Of a stretch of 64,000 bases of DNA, positions 26,201-38,523 are shown one piece after another (positions within the stretch are counted from its first letter, which is position 1; each line of letters begins with the position of its first letter). The DNA lies in the NCBI GenBank assembly GCA_040954595.2, contig CM082576.2, forward strand, positions 13,206,001 through 13,270,000. The letters run 5' to 3'. The notes beneath the pieces were generated by a model. The model was not told the origin of the DNA. It searched no databases and saw only the letters and a list, made by a program, of their open reading frames with translations. The position numbers and the translations under genes were made by a program. This DNA is from Balanoglossus misakiensis. Its lineage: Eukaryota; Hemichordata.

Positions 26201-27067
26201 TTGAACAAAAGACAAAACACGAGAGCTGAATTTATTTCCCTTTTTGAAAATTATAAATACTGCCTTCTGTTCCGGGTTCAGACTGGGATATACAATATAT
26301 ATATATTTTGCAACTTGTGGATAAGTCACTGTTCCCATCAGGTGTTTACAAAGAGACACATTGGTCTAATAGAGACAAATGAAATGTATTGATATTTCAA
26401 TCTCTGTAGAAATTATTTTCCATGCCTGAGTCGAGAGCAAGACATATTGGTGCTAGTAGAAAGATGTTCCTTTGCAATTAGTCGACAAATTACTTTGCAA
26501 AAAAAAAATATTTTTTTTTTAGTTTTGACTAGCAAATGACCAGTACATATATGTGCATTTATGTAGATTATGCTTAGACTGTTGCTGTAATAAAAGTGTC
26601 ATGTTTCACGACTGAATTTACTGTATGTAAATACTCTGTGCATTGACAGCATTTTGGCAAATGTTCTGAACCCCCCCCCCCCCCTGCTATTTATGAATGC
26701 AGCCTCAGCCCTGCCATACAGCATCCATATCTCAGTGAGAAAGGTGGTGGACCATACAAGGAAGATAGAAGAATCTGACTTGGTCACTTTCATGACCCCT
26801 TTGTGACCTTTTCATTATGGCATTTCGTTGGTATGGGTTTACCATTTTGAGTTTGAACTCTGAATAGTCTACCTCATCCCAGAACATCTCCAGTCTCCCT
26901 AGTCTGGTTCCCTGCCCCAATCCCACCGCTGGCTGCGCTACGGGGCAGGGAACCAGACTACAGTCTCCCCCCCCCCCCCCCAATATCAAATGGGTTACCC
27001 CTAATCGTGGCTTAATACCATCGTAGACGGCGCTGTTTACATGTAAATACTGCGCAGTGCAAGAAAG
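23291..27067. other. Zinc-finger gene 3' UTR and intergenic DNA
   Basis: No coding exon is visible. AATAAA occurs at 23668 and 26589. An (AAT)n tract is at about 24259-24282. A short phrase (CAAACTCAGGACTTGT) occurs near 24229 and 24598, with a weaker form at 24068. G:C homopolymers lie at about 26041, 26671 and 26968. The foldback at 26900-26960 lies just upstream of BCKDHA. Confidence 0.5.
26900..26960. mobile_element. 61-bp foldback with 9-bp target-site duplication
   Basis: Perfect 19-bp inverted ends, TAGTCTGGTTCCCTGCCCC at 26900-26918 and its complement at 26942-26960, around a 23-bp loop. The flanks are CAGTCTCCC at 26891-26899 and again at 26961-26969, a perfect 9-bp direct repeat. 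Same TAG...CTA ends and same duplication length as the elements at 31859, 41728 and 47757. Confidence 0.85.
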
Positions 27068-27075
27068 ATGGCGGC
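27065..27075 (+). promoter_or_regulatory. YY1-type AAGATGGCGGC motif at the BCKDHA start codon
   Basis: AAGATGGCGGC overlaps the ATG at 27068 and equals the YY1 consensus that often sits at the start of mitochondrial and translation genes in animals. An ACTGCGCAGT palindrome 15-20 bp upstream resembles an NRF-1 half site. Both are sequence matches only. Confidence 0.4.
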
Positions 27076-30000
27076 TATCAGGGGCATAGCTGGTGTGAGC
27101 AGAGTCCTCGGGTCGTCTTCCAGAGCCTATTTCGCAAGAACAAAACCAGTGCGAACGATTTCTTGCACGGTAACGTACCAGTTATTTCTGTATTCTTCAA
27201 ACTGATTTTTGCAATCTGATATCCAAATCAATTCTGTTTTCTTTTGCACATGGAATCGCGAACGTGATCGATTTGATCATACGGCCTGTGGCATACATGT
27301 ACCACATGTAAATGTGCTAAAATTGGGTCAGTAATATTCAGTGACTGTGTGCTACGCAAAATAGAAATTTAAAATGTCAGTATTGGAAATGAGGAAACAG
27401 CCCTTCCCAGCGTCCTTCCATACAGATATTTCACTGAGGGTGTGTTCTTTTTCAAAACAAACCATGATTGAAACTATGGATCATAAAAGTGAAATGACTA
27501 CATACGTCATGTACGTGTCTGGGACATTGATGGATTGTCTGTCTCAAAGCACTCTTATCAGGTTCTTTCCACTTTCGACGTTGGTAGCATAGGCATGCGT
27601 CTCTTGTGTACACTATAGCCCAGATGACCTAAAGCACCACCATCAGTTTTCAATTGATTTACTACATTGCCATACTGTAGTAATCATTCAGAAGCACAGA
27701 GCCAAACAGACAATGTATAATCAGACCCGCAATTAAATGAAAACAATTTTTCTTTCCAAATTCCAGGCCAGACGCTTGCAGCAATATGCCGAGGAAGACA
27801 AGGCCCATTTCCCGGGTGCCAAGACAGGCTACACAACCAAACTCGAGATCCTGAGGCCAGACGTTTATGACGGCATTCCCACATACAGAGTCTTGGACAG
27901 GAAAGGGGAGGTCATCGACCCCGACCATGATCCGAAACTTGACAAAGATTTTGTGATCCGGATGTACAAAGCTATGACCACATTGAACACCATGGATAAA
28001 ATATTATACGAATCACAGCGTCAGGTATGCAAATTACTGTGATAAGAAATACGCCCTTTCAAATCGAGTGTTTTCTTACAACGAGTGTGCTCCCTATAAT
28101 TACTGGAAAGTAGAGATAATATGTTTAGTAATGCAGTTGGATACATTTTGCTGCCATTATTTACACAAGAGTGTATCTACAAACTATCTACAAACCACAT
28201 CAAAAATCTTTTTCCTGTGTACAACAAAATACTACAGGATTTCTGGCCGAAATTATTTGATATCAGACAATTGTTATAAGCTTTAAAAGTGTGTCGCTGA
28301 CTTTTAGTTTCCATTCAGTGTGTTTTATTCATGAGAGTGCGGTGTCCATGATGCTACTGGCAGACATTTTCATGATTCAATATCTACCAGTATATCTGAG
28401 TAGATTAACCCTTTGCAGCCTGACCCCTGTTGACCTGTGACATCATTCAGTAGCTGGATCAAAAAGGGTTAAATTTTATTCAAAAACTTCAAGAAGACGA
28501 TAACTCTAAAAATAGCAATATGAAACATTACAAGTTGTAATAGATAAATAATAACAAATTTTCGGTGTGGATATCAATCAGAAATAGATTGCAGCGCTTT
28601 CCCAGGATAAGCTAAACATTTACTTTTGAAATTTTTTTTACATAACCCTCATGATACATGTAATCATGACAAAGAAATCTCAACATCTTAGTATCAAAAC
28701 TTCAGGTTTTTCAGCAATATTACAACTTGAGGGGTTTCTACCAAAATGTGATTCCTATATTCTTTTACATGTAGTATTTCATAATATTACAACTTACAAG
28801 CCTCCTGTCAATCAAGAAAAAGGGTGAAAAACAGACAACAGCCTTTTGTATATAAGCCGCTGTCATTTCAAATCCGCCTATAAACTATTCCTAATCCTTT
28901 GTAAAATTTTTGGAAATGCCTTCTTAGCGTGGCATCATAGATACATGTAAACTACCGGTAGTTCCATCACCTCGAGCAATGTTTACATGTATGTTGCCGT
29001 GGCTACCTTTTGTACCAGTTCTGCATGACATATCCAATTGTTCTCAAGAGGAACCCCATGACTCTAGCTTCACCTGTTCATTTACATTACAAACATGTTC
29101 CCCTTACGTGTCCTGCTGTAAAATGGAGTGTATTTTTCTAGTGAAGCAACAGCCTTTGCAATGACGTCGTGTGAACGGCAATATAAATAAAAGCCTTTTT
29201 TGTCTGACAGGGCCGCATTTCATTTTATATGACAAATTTTGGGGAGGAAGGCACCCATGTTGGAAGTGCTGCTGCCTTGGATCCGAGGGATTTGGTGTGG
29301 GGACAGTACAGAGAAGCTGGTAAGTCTGTGTGTGTGTCTGTCGGTCTTTGGCTGTGTTTTGGGAGAAGGTGTTGTGTAAATGCAAGTTATATTTCTACAG
29401 TACAACTCTATGAAGAACAGGTGCTTGATGTATTTTCGAGGGTAGCTTGGTTGCATCGTTCCCGTACATTATACCAATATTGTATTCTTTCTGATTTTTT
29501 TGAGCTGTGGAACTCTACACAAGGATGTTGACATGAGATAAATATTAAATTTAGTGACTTGTCTGTTGTATTGCAGGCGTCCTCATGTGGAGGGGCTTTT
29601 CGCTTGAAAATTTCATGAACCAGTGCTACGGCAACGATTTAGATTTAGGGAAAGGTCGCCAAATGCCCGTCCACTACGGAAGCCGGGATCTGAACTTTGT
29701 CACCATTTCATCAACTCTTGCTACACAGATGCCACAAGGTGAGAAATGTCGGCTGAATCCTTTGAAATTACAGATTTAAAAAATGAAATAGAATTTATTT
29801 ATAAACAGGGTACAATCAACTGACTTGTGCTTGTGCAGTTTTAGCCTTTTTAATTCCAGAAAAAAAATATTTTGCTGATGTAAATATGCTGACTCATCAG
29901 TCATTAGGGCTCCACAGTGGTTGTGGTTGTCGAGAGGGAAAATATCAATACTTTTGTGACATACCATAAAATAAATTATAAAGTAATGACTGAGATTTTT

Positions 30001-32250
30001 CGTGTTCTCATAACTTCAGCTGTTGGCAGTGCTTATGCCATCAAGAGAATCAGCCAAGACAGATGTGTTGTCTGCTATTTTGGTGATGGCGCTGCCAGCG
30101 AAGGCGATGCTCATGCTGCTTTGAACTTCTCAGCTACTCTGGATGCTCCAATCATATTCTTCTGGTAAGTAACCTTCACCCCATAGATGTGGAGTCTGCA
30201 CAGTATTCTGTATTATGTAAACAGAGCTGGTGAGCTTTGAAATGTGAATGCTTGATTTGACAAGCGCCCTCAGTGGTGATCACTTGCATGACGCAGTGAA
30301 AACCGTCCTAACTCTTTTGATACAAGTTGACCTTGATTTCTTCGAACATGCACCTATTCTGCTAGAATTTTTAACATTTTTGGATCTCGGACGGATAGAT
30401 GTTCACAATGACTTGTGTCAAGAAGGTGTTCTGGGCAGACAGGTTTTTGATGTAATTCTGGTTTGATTTGCGCAGGCTTCATGACATATTTTATTATTTA
30501 TCTTCAGTCGCAACAATGGCTATGCAATCTCAACCCCTACGTATGAACAGTACAGAGGTGACGGTATCGGTAAGTACTTCAGTTTCAAACTGTACACCAT
30601 CAAAGACAATGGGCTGTTTGCATGACCCCATTACATGACCTTGCAAGCCAACTTGAAAGGCGCAAAGTTGGCAGGCAGGAGTATCCAATATAAAAACATA
30701 CCGGCATTAGTATAAGGACCACATAAAATGTTTGGCCGTTAAAAAATCATGAGATGTTGGTGTGGGTGTGGAATTTACTATGGCGCAACCTATCAATTTT
30801 TTGTGAAATACTGTTTTAATGTTTTGAGAATATGTTCTTAATATGTTCATGAGCATGTACCTGAATTTGTGTGTTTCATAGCAGTACCATGATGTACAGT
30901 GCTTCCTCAATCAGAGACTCAACCATATCTATCTATTTGCTCTTTGTACAGCTTCCCGGGGCCATGGTTACGGCATGTGCACCATCAGAGTGGACGGAAA
31001 TGACATCTTTGCCGTCTTCAACGCTATGAAAGCAGCAAGAAGTGTAGCCGTCAAGGAGAGCAGGCCTGTTCTGGTGGAAGCTATGACATACAGGTGAATG
31101 CTGTTGGTTTTGGAAAGAGACTCTACCACGTTATACAGAATTTGCTTGTTTTCAGTGTTAGTGCATTCTTAGTAACATAGTATTAGTAACACATCACTGA
31201 CTTGTGTTTTTTTCTGTTGTGTGTAGAATCGGCCATCACAGCACCAGTGACGACTCCTCAGTGTACAGATCGGTGGACGAAGTCAGCTACTGGGACAAGC
31301 AAGACCATCCTATCAGCCGACTGCGGAAGTACATGGTGAATCAGGACTGGTGGGATCAAGACGACGAGAAGGCATGGATGAAAGAGACCAGGATGAATGT
31401 AAGACCCTCGTCGTCATTGGTTCACTTGCGTGGTGTCGCTTTGAAAGCATTGTTCTCATTGGCTGGTGCTTTGCTCGGTCTTCCGCTGTCGAATGTTTAG
31501 CCACTGATCCACCACAGAATCACATCTGTTTGTTTTGGTCCATCATAAAAGGATTTACATTTGTTCAAGTCACTTCCGAGTAGATAAATTGTCATTAGCC
31601 CGTGTAGATGTTGGATTTGTCAAAAAGTGTCATTGGTAATACCTCATTCAAATAATCTGGAGTATGAAAAAAAAGCAATGTTTTTGACATCACAAATATT
31701 GATTTCATTTAGTAACATCAATGGTGTACACAATTTTTAATTCAGGAAATTCCATTGTTCAGGTCCAGTTTTACTTAGAAAAAGTTTGTCTACAGAGTAT
31801 ACTAGCTGGCTAGTTTCAGTATTGTGAACCCCATCCCCTTCTTTGATATGTCCAAATATAGCCTAGTATCTAGCCGTAGTTTCGGAAGCAAAGCGGACAA
31901 AAAACGGCTAGATACTAGGCTAGTCCAAATATTGCTTTTCCACTCCACTTCATTGTGTTGTGTCGTGTTGTGTTGTGTCGTTTTGTGTTTACTGAACTGA
32001 TTTGAGATGAACTGTGTTCTGTGCGTTAATTACCGTCCATCCTAACGTATTTCCTTATGACTTGATGTCACAGGTGATGCAGGCCTTCCAGAAAGCAGAG
32101 AAGACCCTGCGGCCAAACCCGAGGGAACTTTTCAACGACGTCTACGACGAACTTCCCCAGAATCTCCAAAGACAGCTGGATCTTTTGAAGGAACACGTTG
32201 ACCAGCACAAGGATCAGTACCCTGTCGACAACTACAAGAAATTTGAATAA
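27068..32250 (+). CDS. BCKDHA: Branched-chain 2-oxo acid dehydrogenase E1 subunit alpha, mitochondrial
   Basis: Nine exons: 27068-27169, 27767-28024, 29211-29319, 29577-29738, 30020-30164, 30508-30569, 30952-31093, 31227-31398, 32074-32250. They sum to 1329 nt, 442 aa plus stop; human is 445 aa. Exon 1 is an Arg/Ser-rich, acid-free presequence ([20 protein letters not shown]) expected for matrix import. The thiamine-diphosphate motif starts [14 protein letters not shown] in exon 5 and ends in RNN of exon 6, spanning the intron. The phosphorylation loop HHSTSDDSS and YRSVDEV in exon 8 keep the serines targeted by the BCKDH kinase in mammals. E1 alpha pairs with E1 beta to decarboxylate the 2-oxo acids of Leu, Ile and Val. 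All phases agree and no damage is seen. A plus-strand AATAAA at 33448 is one possible polyadenylation signal. Confidence 0.97.
28405..28472. mobile_element. 68-bp TTAA-flanked mini-MITE, copy 2
   Basis: TTAACCCTTT...AAAGGGTTAA with TTAA at 28405-28408 and 28469-28472, inside BCKDHA intron 2. The ends match copies 1 and 3; the interior is shorter and different. Confidence 0.6.
31859..31922. mobile_element. 64-bp foldback with 9-bp target-site duplication
   Basis: TAGCCTAGTATCTAGCCGT at 31859-31877 and its exact complement at 31904-31922 (19-bp arms). The flanks are GTCCAAATA at 31850-31858 and 31923-31931, a perfect 9-bp repeat. It lies in the last BCKDHA intron. Confidence 0.85.
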
Positions 32251-33630
32251 GTCAGCCCTGATTGAAACATTGTATATTTATATTTTTGCCTTTACTACCG
32301 AGTTGTCAATGCAAGTGTGTGAACTTGTATACCCAGTATTATTTCAGCGTTTATCCTGCGATGTAGCAGTTGAGACAAAAAAAAAAATTCAACTGAAAGT
32401 TTGATCTGATAAAGAGTCTGTGTCTGGAAGTTTATCACAGACGTTGCCATGGTTTCTTAGCAGCCATGCCTTGTATATACTTGCCAAAAGATACTCTATT
32501 GCATGTTGTTGACCACTCCAAAAGTTGGAATCTTCAAAACATACATCATTGTCCAAAGGCCTTGTAGTGTATCTTAACCTAGGTGTAACATAGACATGTG
32601 TGGCTACCATAAAAGGGCAGTGGCATGCACACACCTGCATTTTGAAATAGGTTATAAAGACCAGTTACAATGTTTATAGTTAATATTGAGTCCCAGACTT
32701 GATGTGGAGAAACACTCACTCTGGTGGAGTTTTTTTTTTTTTGTCCACTTGTCCACCATGATTAAGAATAATCATTAAGAAAAAAGATTCCTTTGAAAGA
32801 ATAATTATATTATGTGCTCACTTAACCCCCGGGTTTCTGTCAAACTGCATTTACAAAATCCCACCTTTCACACACGCAGTGACTCGACAAGTGTACAGTG
32901 TCTCCTGTACAAACTGAAAATTGAAGAGGCTATTGAACAAAGCTGTTCGGTTTACAGAGATGTTCAAATTTACTTTCCAACATTGTCTTATTGTGTAGTG
33001 TGGCAGAAATCATCCACTCTATGCAGGGCTTGGTTCTGGCCAGTTTCACTGTTTATGAACATGACAACAATGCACAAAAATTTGCTATCTTTTGAGGTTT
33101 CTCTTCTGTACAGATAGATACAAACACGTGTAAAGCTGTTGATATTTGACAAAAGCCAGTGTATAGTTTTTGACCTTCTTTATGATATTATAATGTGGAT
33201 GGACAGAGACGTATTGCAAGGTATTTTGTGGTTTGCAGTCAATTTTCAAGTGTTGGTACCAGCCAGCTTTTATTTTGTGTTTTAGGTGTTGGGGAGTGCC
33301 GTGTACAATATAGCTGGACGTGGTATAGTGGTTATTACAAAAGTGTGAAAAAAACTATACAGAATGAAAAATACATTGTAAATCACCAGGGGTCAATTTT
33401 GTAGTGAGAATAATCTTTGAAAAGAGACGGTTCAGAGCCTCTGTATAATAAATGGCTAAAATTTATACTCTGTAATAGAAAAAATTGCAAAACTTTGTTA
33501 CCTCATCCCCACTGAGGTTCATCATGACATTATTCAGATCCAATTCCTCCTGTGTTGGGCATTCTGAAAAAAAAAATCATCACTCTAAAACTACGAAATT
33601 CTGTAATTAAAGCACCAGGTGAACTTTTGC
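32251..33630. other. BCKDHA 3' UTR / spacer before the tandem block
   Basis: No coding exon or RNA gene is visible. AATAAA at 33448-33453 could end the BCKDHA transcript. Homology to the tandem unit starts at about 33631. Confidence 0.5.
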
Positions 33631-35290
33631 ATTTATGTATCCAAGTCGGTTTTATTTTGCGTTTTCAGTTATTGTCTATTGTACAGTATTTATGTGTGCT
33701 TTGTGGAGGTGCTGGTTTTGACCATGTATGTAGTACTACATGTAGTAGGTACATGTGCTATCAGAAATTGCCCAGTTGATGCAATAGTGGTTTTTTTCTG
33801 GCACGGGATGTGACTATTGTCAAGGAAGTTGCATCTGGAAGTCTGGATGACAGTGGTGGAGTGACCGTGCCCAAACTGAGGTGTGAGAACAGTGCTGTGT
33901 CAGTAACATTTGTTCATGCTTTGAGAATTATGCATAAAGTTTTTTAATTAAAAATTATTGACAACTTGCAATAATGTGTGGAATTTGCAGCTGAGGAAAT
34001 GGTGAAAAATTTGTTTGACGTGGTTGATTTTTTTTTTTTTTTTTTGCAATCTTAAGCTTTATCGGCATTCATGTGATACTTGCATATATCGTTTTGATGC
34101 AGATTTTCCTTTATTGTACATCCGAGTCAGGAAAAAGTGCCATTGAAACAGAACACAGTGATGTTATAAAACGTCTTGTGAATATTACCCCAACCCACCC
34201 TCAGTATTTTGAATTACCAGTATAATATCCACAATGACATGATTACGTTGCAAAATAGAAGATGATGATTTGTTCTATATAATGACTAGATTCTTTCTTG
34301 GCAAATAAAATGATACCATGCAATACACACAATACAAGTTTCATTTTTTTCCCTGTGGGTTGTAACACACTCAGGGCCAATGATATTACAGTTGTTATTG
34401 CTGGAATGTTATTGTTAATGTTGATCATACATTGGGGAATTCGTAGCGACGGGGTAACGGGCTCTGACGAGAACATGAGGAGACACATCTCTAAGTCACA
34501 CTCATTTATTACAGAGAATTATTATAGTACTGTACTACAGTAAAGTAAGAGGATGGGAACGAGCTCAGTAGCCTGAGGTACTCCCATCTCCCGTGAGAAC
34601 AAAGTTCTTATCATTACTTTTCTCAACGCATGGTTAAAGGTGTACAGTAACCTATGCAAATATAGCTACAGTTACCATGGCAAATTGAGATCCAGCCAAT
34701 CACATATTTTCAGTGGGTGGCTCATGCAAAAAGAAGAGCGCCACCATTTGTTCTTTAGAGCACAGAAATGCTCCATAGCCATATATGGGCGTATGTAATT
34801 TGGAGGTGACCATAAACATGTAAAATAAACATCGCCTCTATGCAAATAAGTTGACATTTCCGGTGAGATTTGATCTTTATACTGATCGTAACAGTATTTT
34901 TGGGGGGGGGGGGTAGGTCAGGGTAAGAAAATGGCCAAAATGGATTCATAGTGTACATCATTGAAGAAACCTCACGAAAAGGATACAATAAATCGCATAA
35001 TAGTAAATAACTAATAGAACCTATAACTTCATATATAGTCACTAAATTAACGGTCAATGAGGCAATGTTCTGAGCGCGAAATATGCAGTGCACCCTTTCG
35101 TGGATTATCAAGTGGTTCAAATTAATGAACTAATTAAAACTTAACCTTCGTAATAATAAACAGTCACTAATTACCGCTGTCAGTGAGACTACAATGTTCT
35201 GGGAATAAGAAATGTTCCATCATGGTTGGATTCAGATATGCAGTGCACCCCTTTGTGGAATTATAAAATGGTTCAACCCAATTCTAGTTT

Positions 35291-35433
35291 TATATTCTGA
35301 TTGGCTGATTGTCTACTTCGCGCTCTTTTTACAGATCTTCGGCCACCGCATACAAAAGAGTCGTCTGTGTTGCGTCAGGGCGTGTAGTCTCACAAGAACT
35401 GGGTACAGGGGGTTTGTCTTCCGCGAATTTGAG
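35291..35433 (+). promoter_or_regulatory. Candidate promoter and non-coding first exon of zinc-finger gene 1
   Basis: CTGATTGGCTGATTG (reverse-strand CCAAT boxes) at 35297-35311 is conserved in all three units, followed by a ~100-bp block ending TTTGAG|GTTAGT (donor 35434). It could splice to the acceptor TCCCTTTGCAG before 36705. The transcription start is inferred, not seen. Confidence 0.35.
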
Positions 35434-35817
35434 GTTAGTCCTGCGTCAAACCACGGTTGTGATATCTGGGGAGTTATGGTCGGCCGGCCGGCCTGCTGTG
35501 TTACAGAAAATTTTAATGTATGGCCTGGTGTGAGTGCTCTGCAGGACAAAAAGCGATTTTGTATCAGACGATGTGCTTGTGTGTCGCGTGGCTGAATGCA
35601 GCAGTTTGGTCGCGACGCATATTTACACCAGGAGTCAAACTCTGCACGGAGCACAGGAAAAAATTCAGGGACTTCATAGAAAAAGTTGTCGGTCAGCCTT
35701 TTTTTCTTCTGCCTTTCTCATACCCTTACAATTTTAACCTCTTTTGGTGAACTCTTCCTACCGCCTCCGACTGACCTCCTACCTGGCCTTACTAGTAAAG
35801 TAAGGTAGGTCAGGCAG

Positions 35818-35944
35818 AAGGAAGGGTTCACCAAAAGAGTGCGCATTTTATCATGCATATAATTACTGTGCCATTGTTTACAAGGAAGGGTTCACTAAAA
35901 AAGGACGCATTTTATCATGCATATAATTACTGTGCCATTGTTTA
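35818..35944 (+). repeat. 64-bp tandem duplication private to unit 1
   Basis: AAGGAAGGGTTCAC...CATTGTTTA is present twice in succession; the equivalent places in units 2 (near 41490) and 3 (near 49550) have one copy. Confidence 0.8.
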
Positions 35945-36808
35945 TACTGTGCACGAGCAGAGAAGCCTTGGTGTTCTGGTTATCGTATTGGTAAGAGAAA
36001 GACAAGAGTTGACAGACAACAAACTTGTCAGTTTCTATCATTTAATTATAACTAAACTTCCCTGAATTTCTCCCTGTGCACAGAGGGCGTATGAGACGGG
36101 TTGCTAGTCGTTTGACAGTAACCTTTTCAGCCAAGGTAATTTTGGCCCCCAGCTGTTTGGTCTGTAACACTTAAGAGTATTTAATTAATGCATCTATCAA
36201 GGTTCCCTAGGGGGAGTGCAAGCCTAACAAAGGAATGTGACATTTTTGTTTTTAGTCCTCTCAAATTCCCCACCCTAAGATTAGAAGGGAGGTTTGGCAT
36301 GAAAACAACATTTATGTGTTCTTCAGACATTTTATATTAATTAAAGGTATATTGTGTAGTGTGGAAGGATTAAATGTACAAATTCTACAGTAAAATGATG
36401 ATGTGGTAAGCAAAATTGAATAAAAGGTAAATCTGCAAATGTTTTGTTTTGCAACATTGTCAAATTCTCCAGTGTCGGGCGGAGTGGCGATCAAATTTCC
36501 GAGTGTGGGGACACTACGTGTATAGTGTTTGGTATAAAATTCGACCCATGTTGCCCCGCACTCTACCAGGGGAAATCATTGATACGTGTATAGACTTATG
36601 GCATAAACCCTCGCTTGAGGTTCTATGATAATGGTAATGGATGAGGAGGCTCACTGTATCTGTATGTCATCACGACTTTAATAATACATTTACTCCCTTT
36701 GCAGTAGTCGAAGAATAACATCTTGCGATTTGCCAAGGATCAAAGACAACGGCACGACGTACCAAAAGAAAGTTTTCAAGATATCTACTTCATAGACACT
36801 TACTACAA

Positions 36809-38302
36809 ATGACTAGACGGCGAAGATTAATGAGGGTGGAAAGTAAAAGTCGTACTGATAAACAGCCACACGAATGCAGAATATGTGGAAAATGTTTCTC
36901 TCTGGGTTCAAGTTTAAAAGAGCATCTACGAATCCATACCAAGGAAAAGCCATATGAATGCAAAACGTGTGGGAGATGTTTCTCCCGGAGTTCAAGTTTA
37001 AAAAACCACCAACGGCTCCATACCAATGAAAGACCATATAAATGCGAGACGTGTGGGAGATGTTTCTCCCAGAGTTCAAGTTTAAGTGTCCATCAACGGA
37101 TCCATACCAAGGAAAAGCCATATGAATGCGAGACGTGTGGTAAATGTTTCGCCAGGAAAGGCTCCCTAACGGAACACTCGAGGGTTCATACAAAGGAAAA
37201 GCCATATGAATGCAAATCATGTGGGAGATGTTTCTCCTATGGTTCAAGTTTAAGAGCTCATCAACGGCTCCATACCGGCGAACAGCCATACGAATGCAGA
37301 TTTTGTGGTAAATGTTTCCCCCGGAACGACTCCTTAACACTGCACTTGATACATCATACCCATGAAAAACCATATGAATGCGAAACATGTGGTAAACGTT
37401 TCTCCCATGGATCAAGTTTTAAAGTTCATCAACGAATCCATACCAAGGAAAAGCCATACGAATGCAGAGTTTGTGGTAAACGTTTCCCCCGAAAATACTC
37501 CTTAACACTACACATGAGGCTTCATACCAATGAAAAACCACATGAATGCAAAACATGTGGTAAATGTTTCCCCCGGAAAGACTACTTAGCACGACACATG
37601 AGACTTCATACCAATGAAAAACCATATGAATGCATAACATGTGGAAAATGTTTCACTCTGAGTGGGATTTTAAAAGCCCACCAAAAAATCCATACCAATG
37701 AAAAGCCACATGAAAAACCATATGAATGCAAAGTATGTGGAAAGTGTTTCTACCAGAGTTCAAGTGTAAAACGCCATCAACGGATCCATACCAAGGAAAA
37801 GCCACATGAATGCAATACGTGTGGTAAATGTTTCTCCCAGGGTTCACATTTAAAAGTCCATGAACAGCTCCATACCAATGAAAAACCATATGAATGCAAA
37901 ATATGTGGAAAATGTTTCTCCCATGGTTCAAGTTTAAAAGTCCATCAACGAATGCATACCAATGAAAAACTGCATGAATGTGAGACGTGTGGTAAATGCT
38001 TCCCCCAGGGTTCACATTTAAAAGTCCATCAACGAATCCATACCAAGGAAAGGCCATATGAATGCAAAACGTGTGGTAAATGTTTCTCCCAGGGTTCAAG
38101 TTTAAAACGCCATCAACGGCTCCATACCAATGAAAGGCCACATGAATGCGAGACGTGTGGGAAATGTTTTTCCCAAAAGGAAAACTTAAAAGTCCATCAA
38201 CGCATCCACCTGAAAGAGAAGCCATATGAATGCGAGATGTGTGGTAAAGGTTTCTGCCAGAAGTCGCTATTAAAAAACCATCAACGAATCTATGCCAAAT
38301 GA
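36809..38302 (+). CDS. Poly-C2H2 zinc-finger protein 1 (17 fingers)
   Basis: Single coding exon of 497 codons starting [14 protein letters not shown]; the upstream in-exon frame carries a stop, so this ATG is the likely start (exon from 36705). Seventeen consecutive fingers of form YEC..CGKCF.....L..H...H joined by T(K/N/H)E(K/R)P linkers. The second position before the core Phe is Cys in most fingers (CGKCF), giving a third cysteine per finger, and the linker Gly of canonical TGEKP is nearly always Lys, Asn or His. The linker between fingers 10 and 11 has an extra four residues (TNEKPHEKP), and finger 17 ends in Tyr instead of His. No KRAB, SCAN, BTB, SET or ZAD region is visible. A nuclear DNA-binding role is inferred from the array. 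AATAAA at 38683 may be the polyadenylation signal. Confidence 0.9.
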   Translation: MTRRRRLMRVESKSRTDKQPHECRICGKCFSLGSSLKEHLRIHTKEKPYECKTCGRCFSRSSSLKNHQRLHTNERPYKCETCGRCFSQSSSLSVHQRIHTKEKPYECETCGKCFARKGSLTEHSRVHTKEKPYECKSCGRCFSYGSSLRAHQRLHTGEQPYECRFCGKCFPRNDSLTLHLIHHTHEKPYECETCGKRFSHGSSFKVHQRIHTKEKPYECRVCGKRFPRKYSLTLHMRLHTNEKPHECKTCGKCFPRKDYLARHMRLHTNEKPYECITCGKCFTLSGILKAHQKIHTNEKPHEKPYECKVCGKCFYQSSSVKRHQRIHTKEKPHECNTCGKCFSQGSHLKVHEQLHTNEKPYECKICGKCFSHGSSLKVHQRMHTNEKLHECETCGKCFPQGSHLKVHQRIHTKERPYECKTCGKCFSQGSSLKRHQRLHTNERPHECETCGKCFSQKENLKVHQRIHLKEKPYECEMCGKGFCQKSLLKNHQRIYAK

Positions 38303-38407
38303 AAAAAAAAAGCCATATGGATGTAAAATGTGAGGTAAATGTTCGCCCAGAATGGGAGCTTAGGCCAAAAAAAAAAATCTGTGCTGTTCTGATTACCCAA
38401 CCTACCC

Positions 38408-38523
38408 AATCTGATTAAAATCAGATGTAGGGAAGGGCGACTTAGTTTTTTTTTATGCTGTGAGGCGACAGCATAAAAAAAAAAACAAGTCGCCGTTCCC
38501 TACATCTGATTTTAATCAGATTG
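38408..38523. mobile_element. ~116-bp hairpin insertion with empty sites in sister units
   Basis: Long arms (ATCTGATTAAAATCAGATG, TAGGGAAGGGCGACTT...) pair across a 6-bp loop. ACCTACCC flanks both sides (38400-38407, 38527-38534), extendable to 11 bp with one mismatch. Units 2 (near 44975) and 3 (near 52595) have a single ACCTACCCTAACTT at the same place, an empty-site confirmation. The ends are not TAG/CTA, so it is a different family. Confidence 0.75.

Noticed and set aside
37686-37735. Possible broken finger between fingers 10 and 11 of zinc-finger protein 1
   Set aside because: It is only a 12-nt duplication in the linker (EKPHEKP); both neighbouring fingers are complete.
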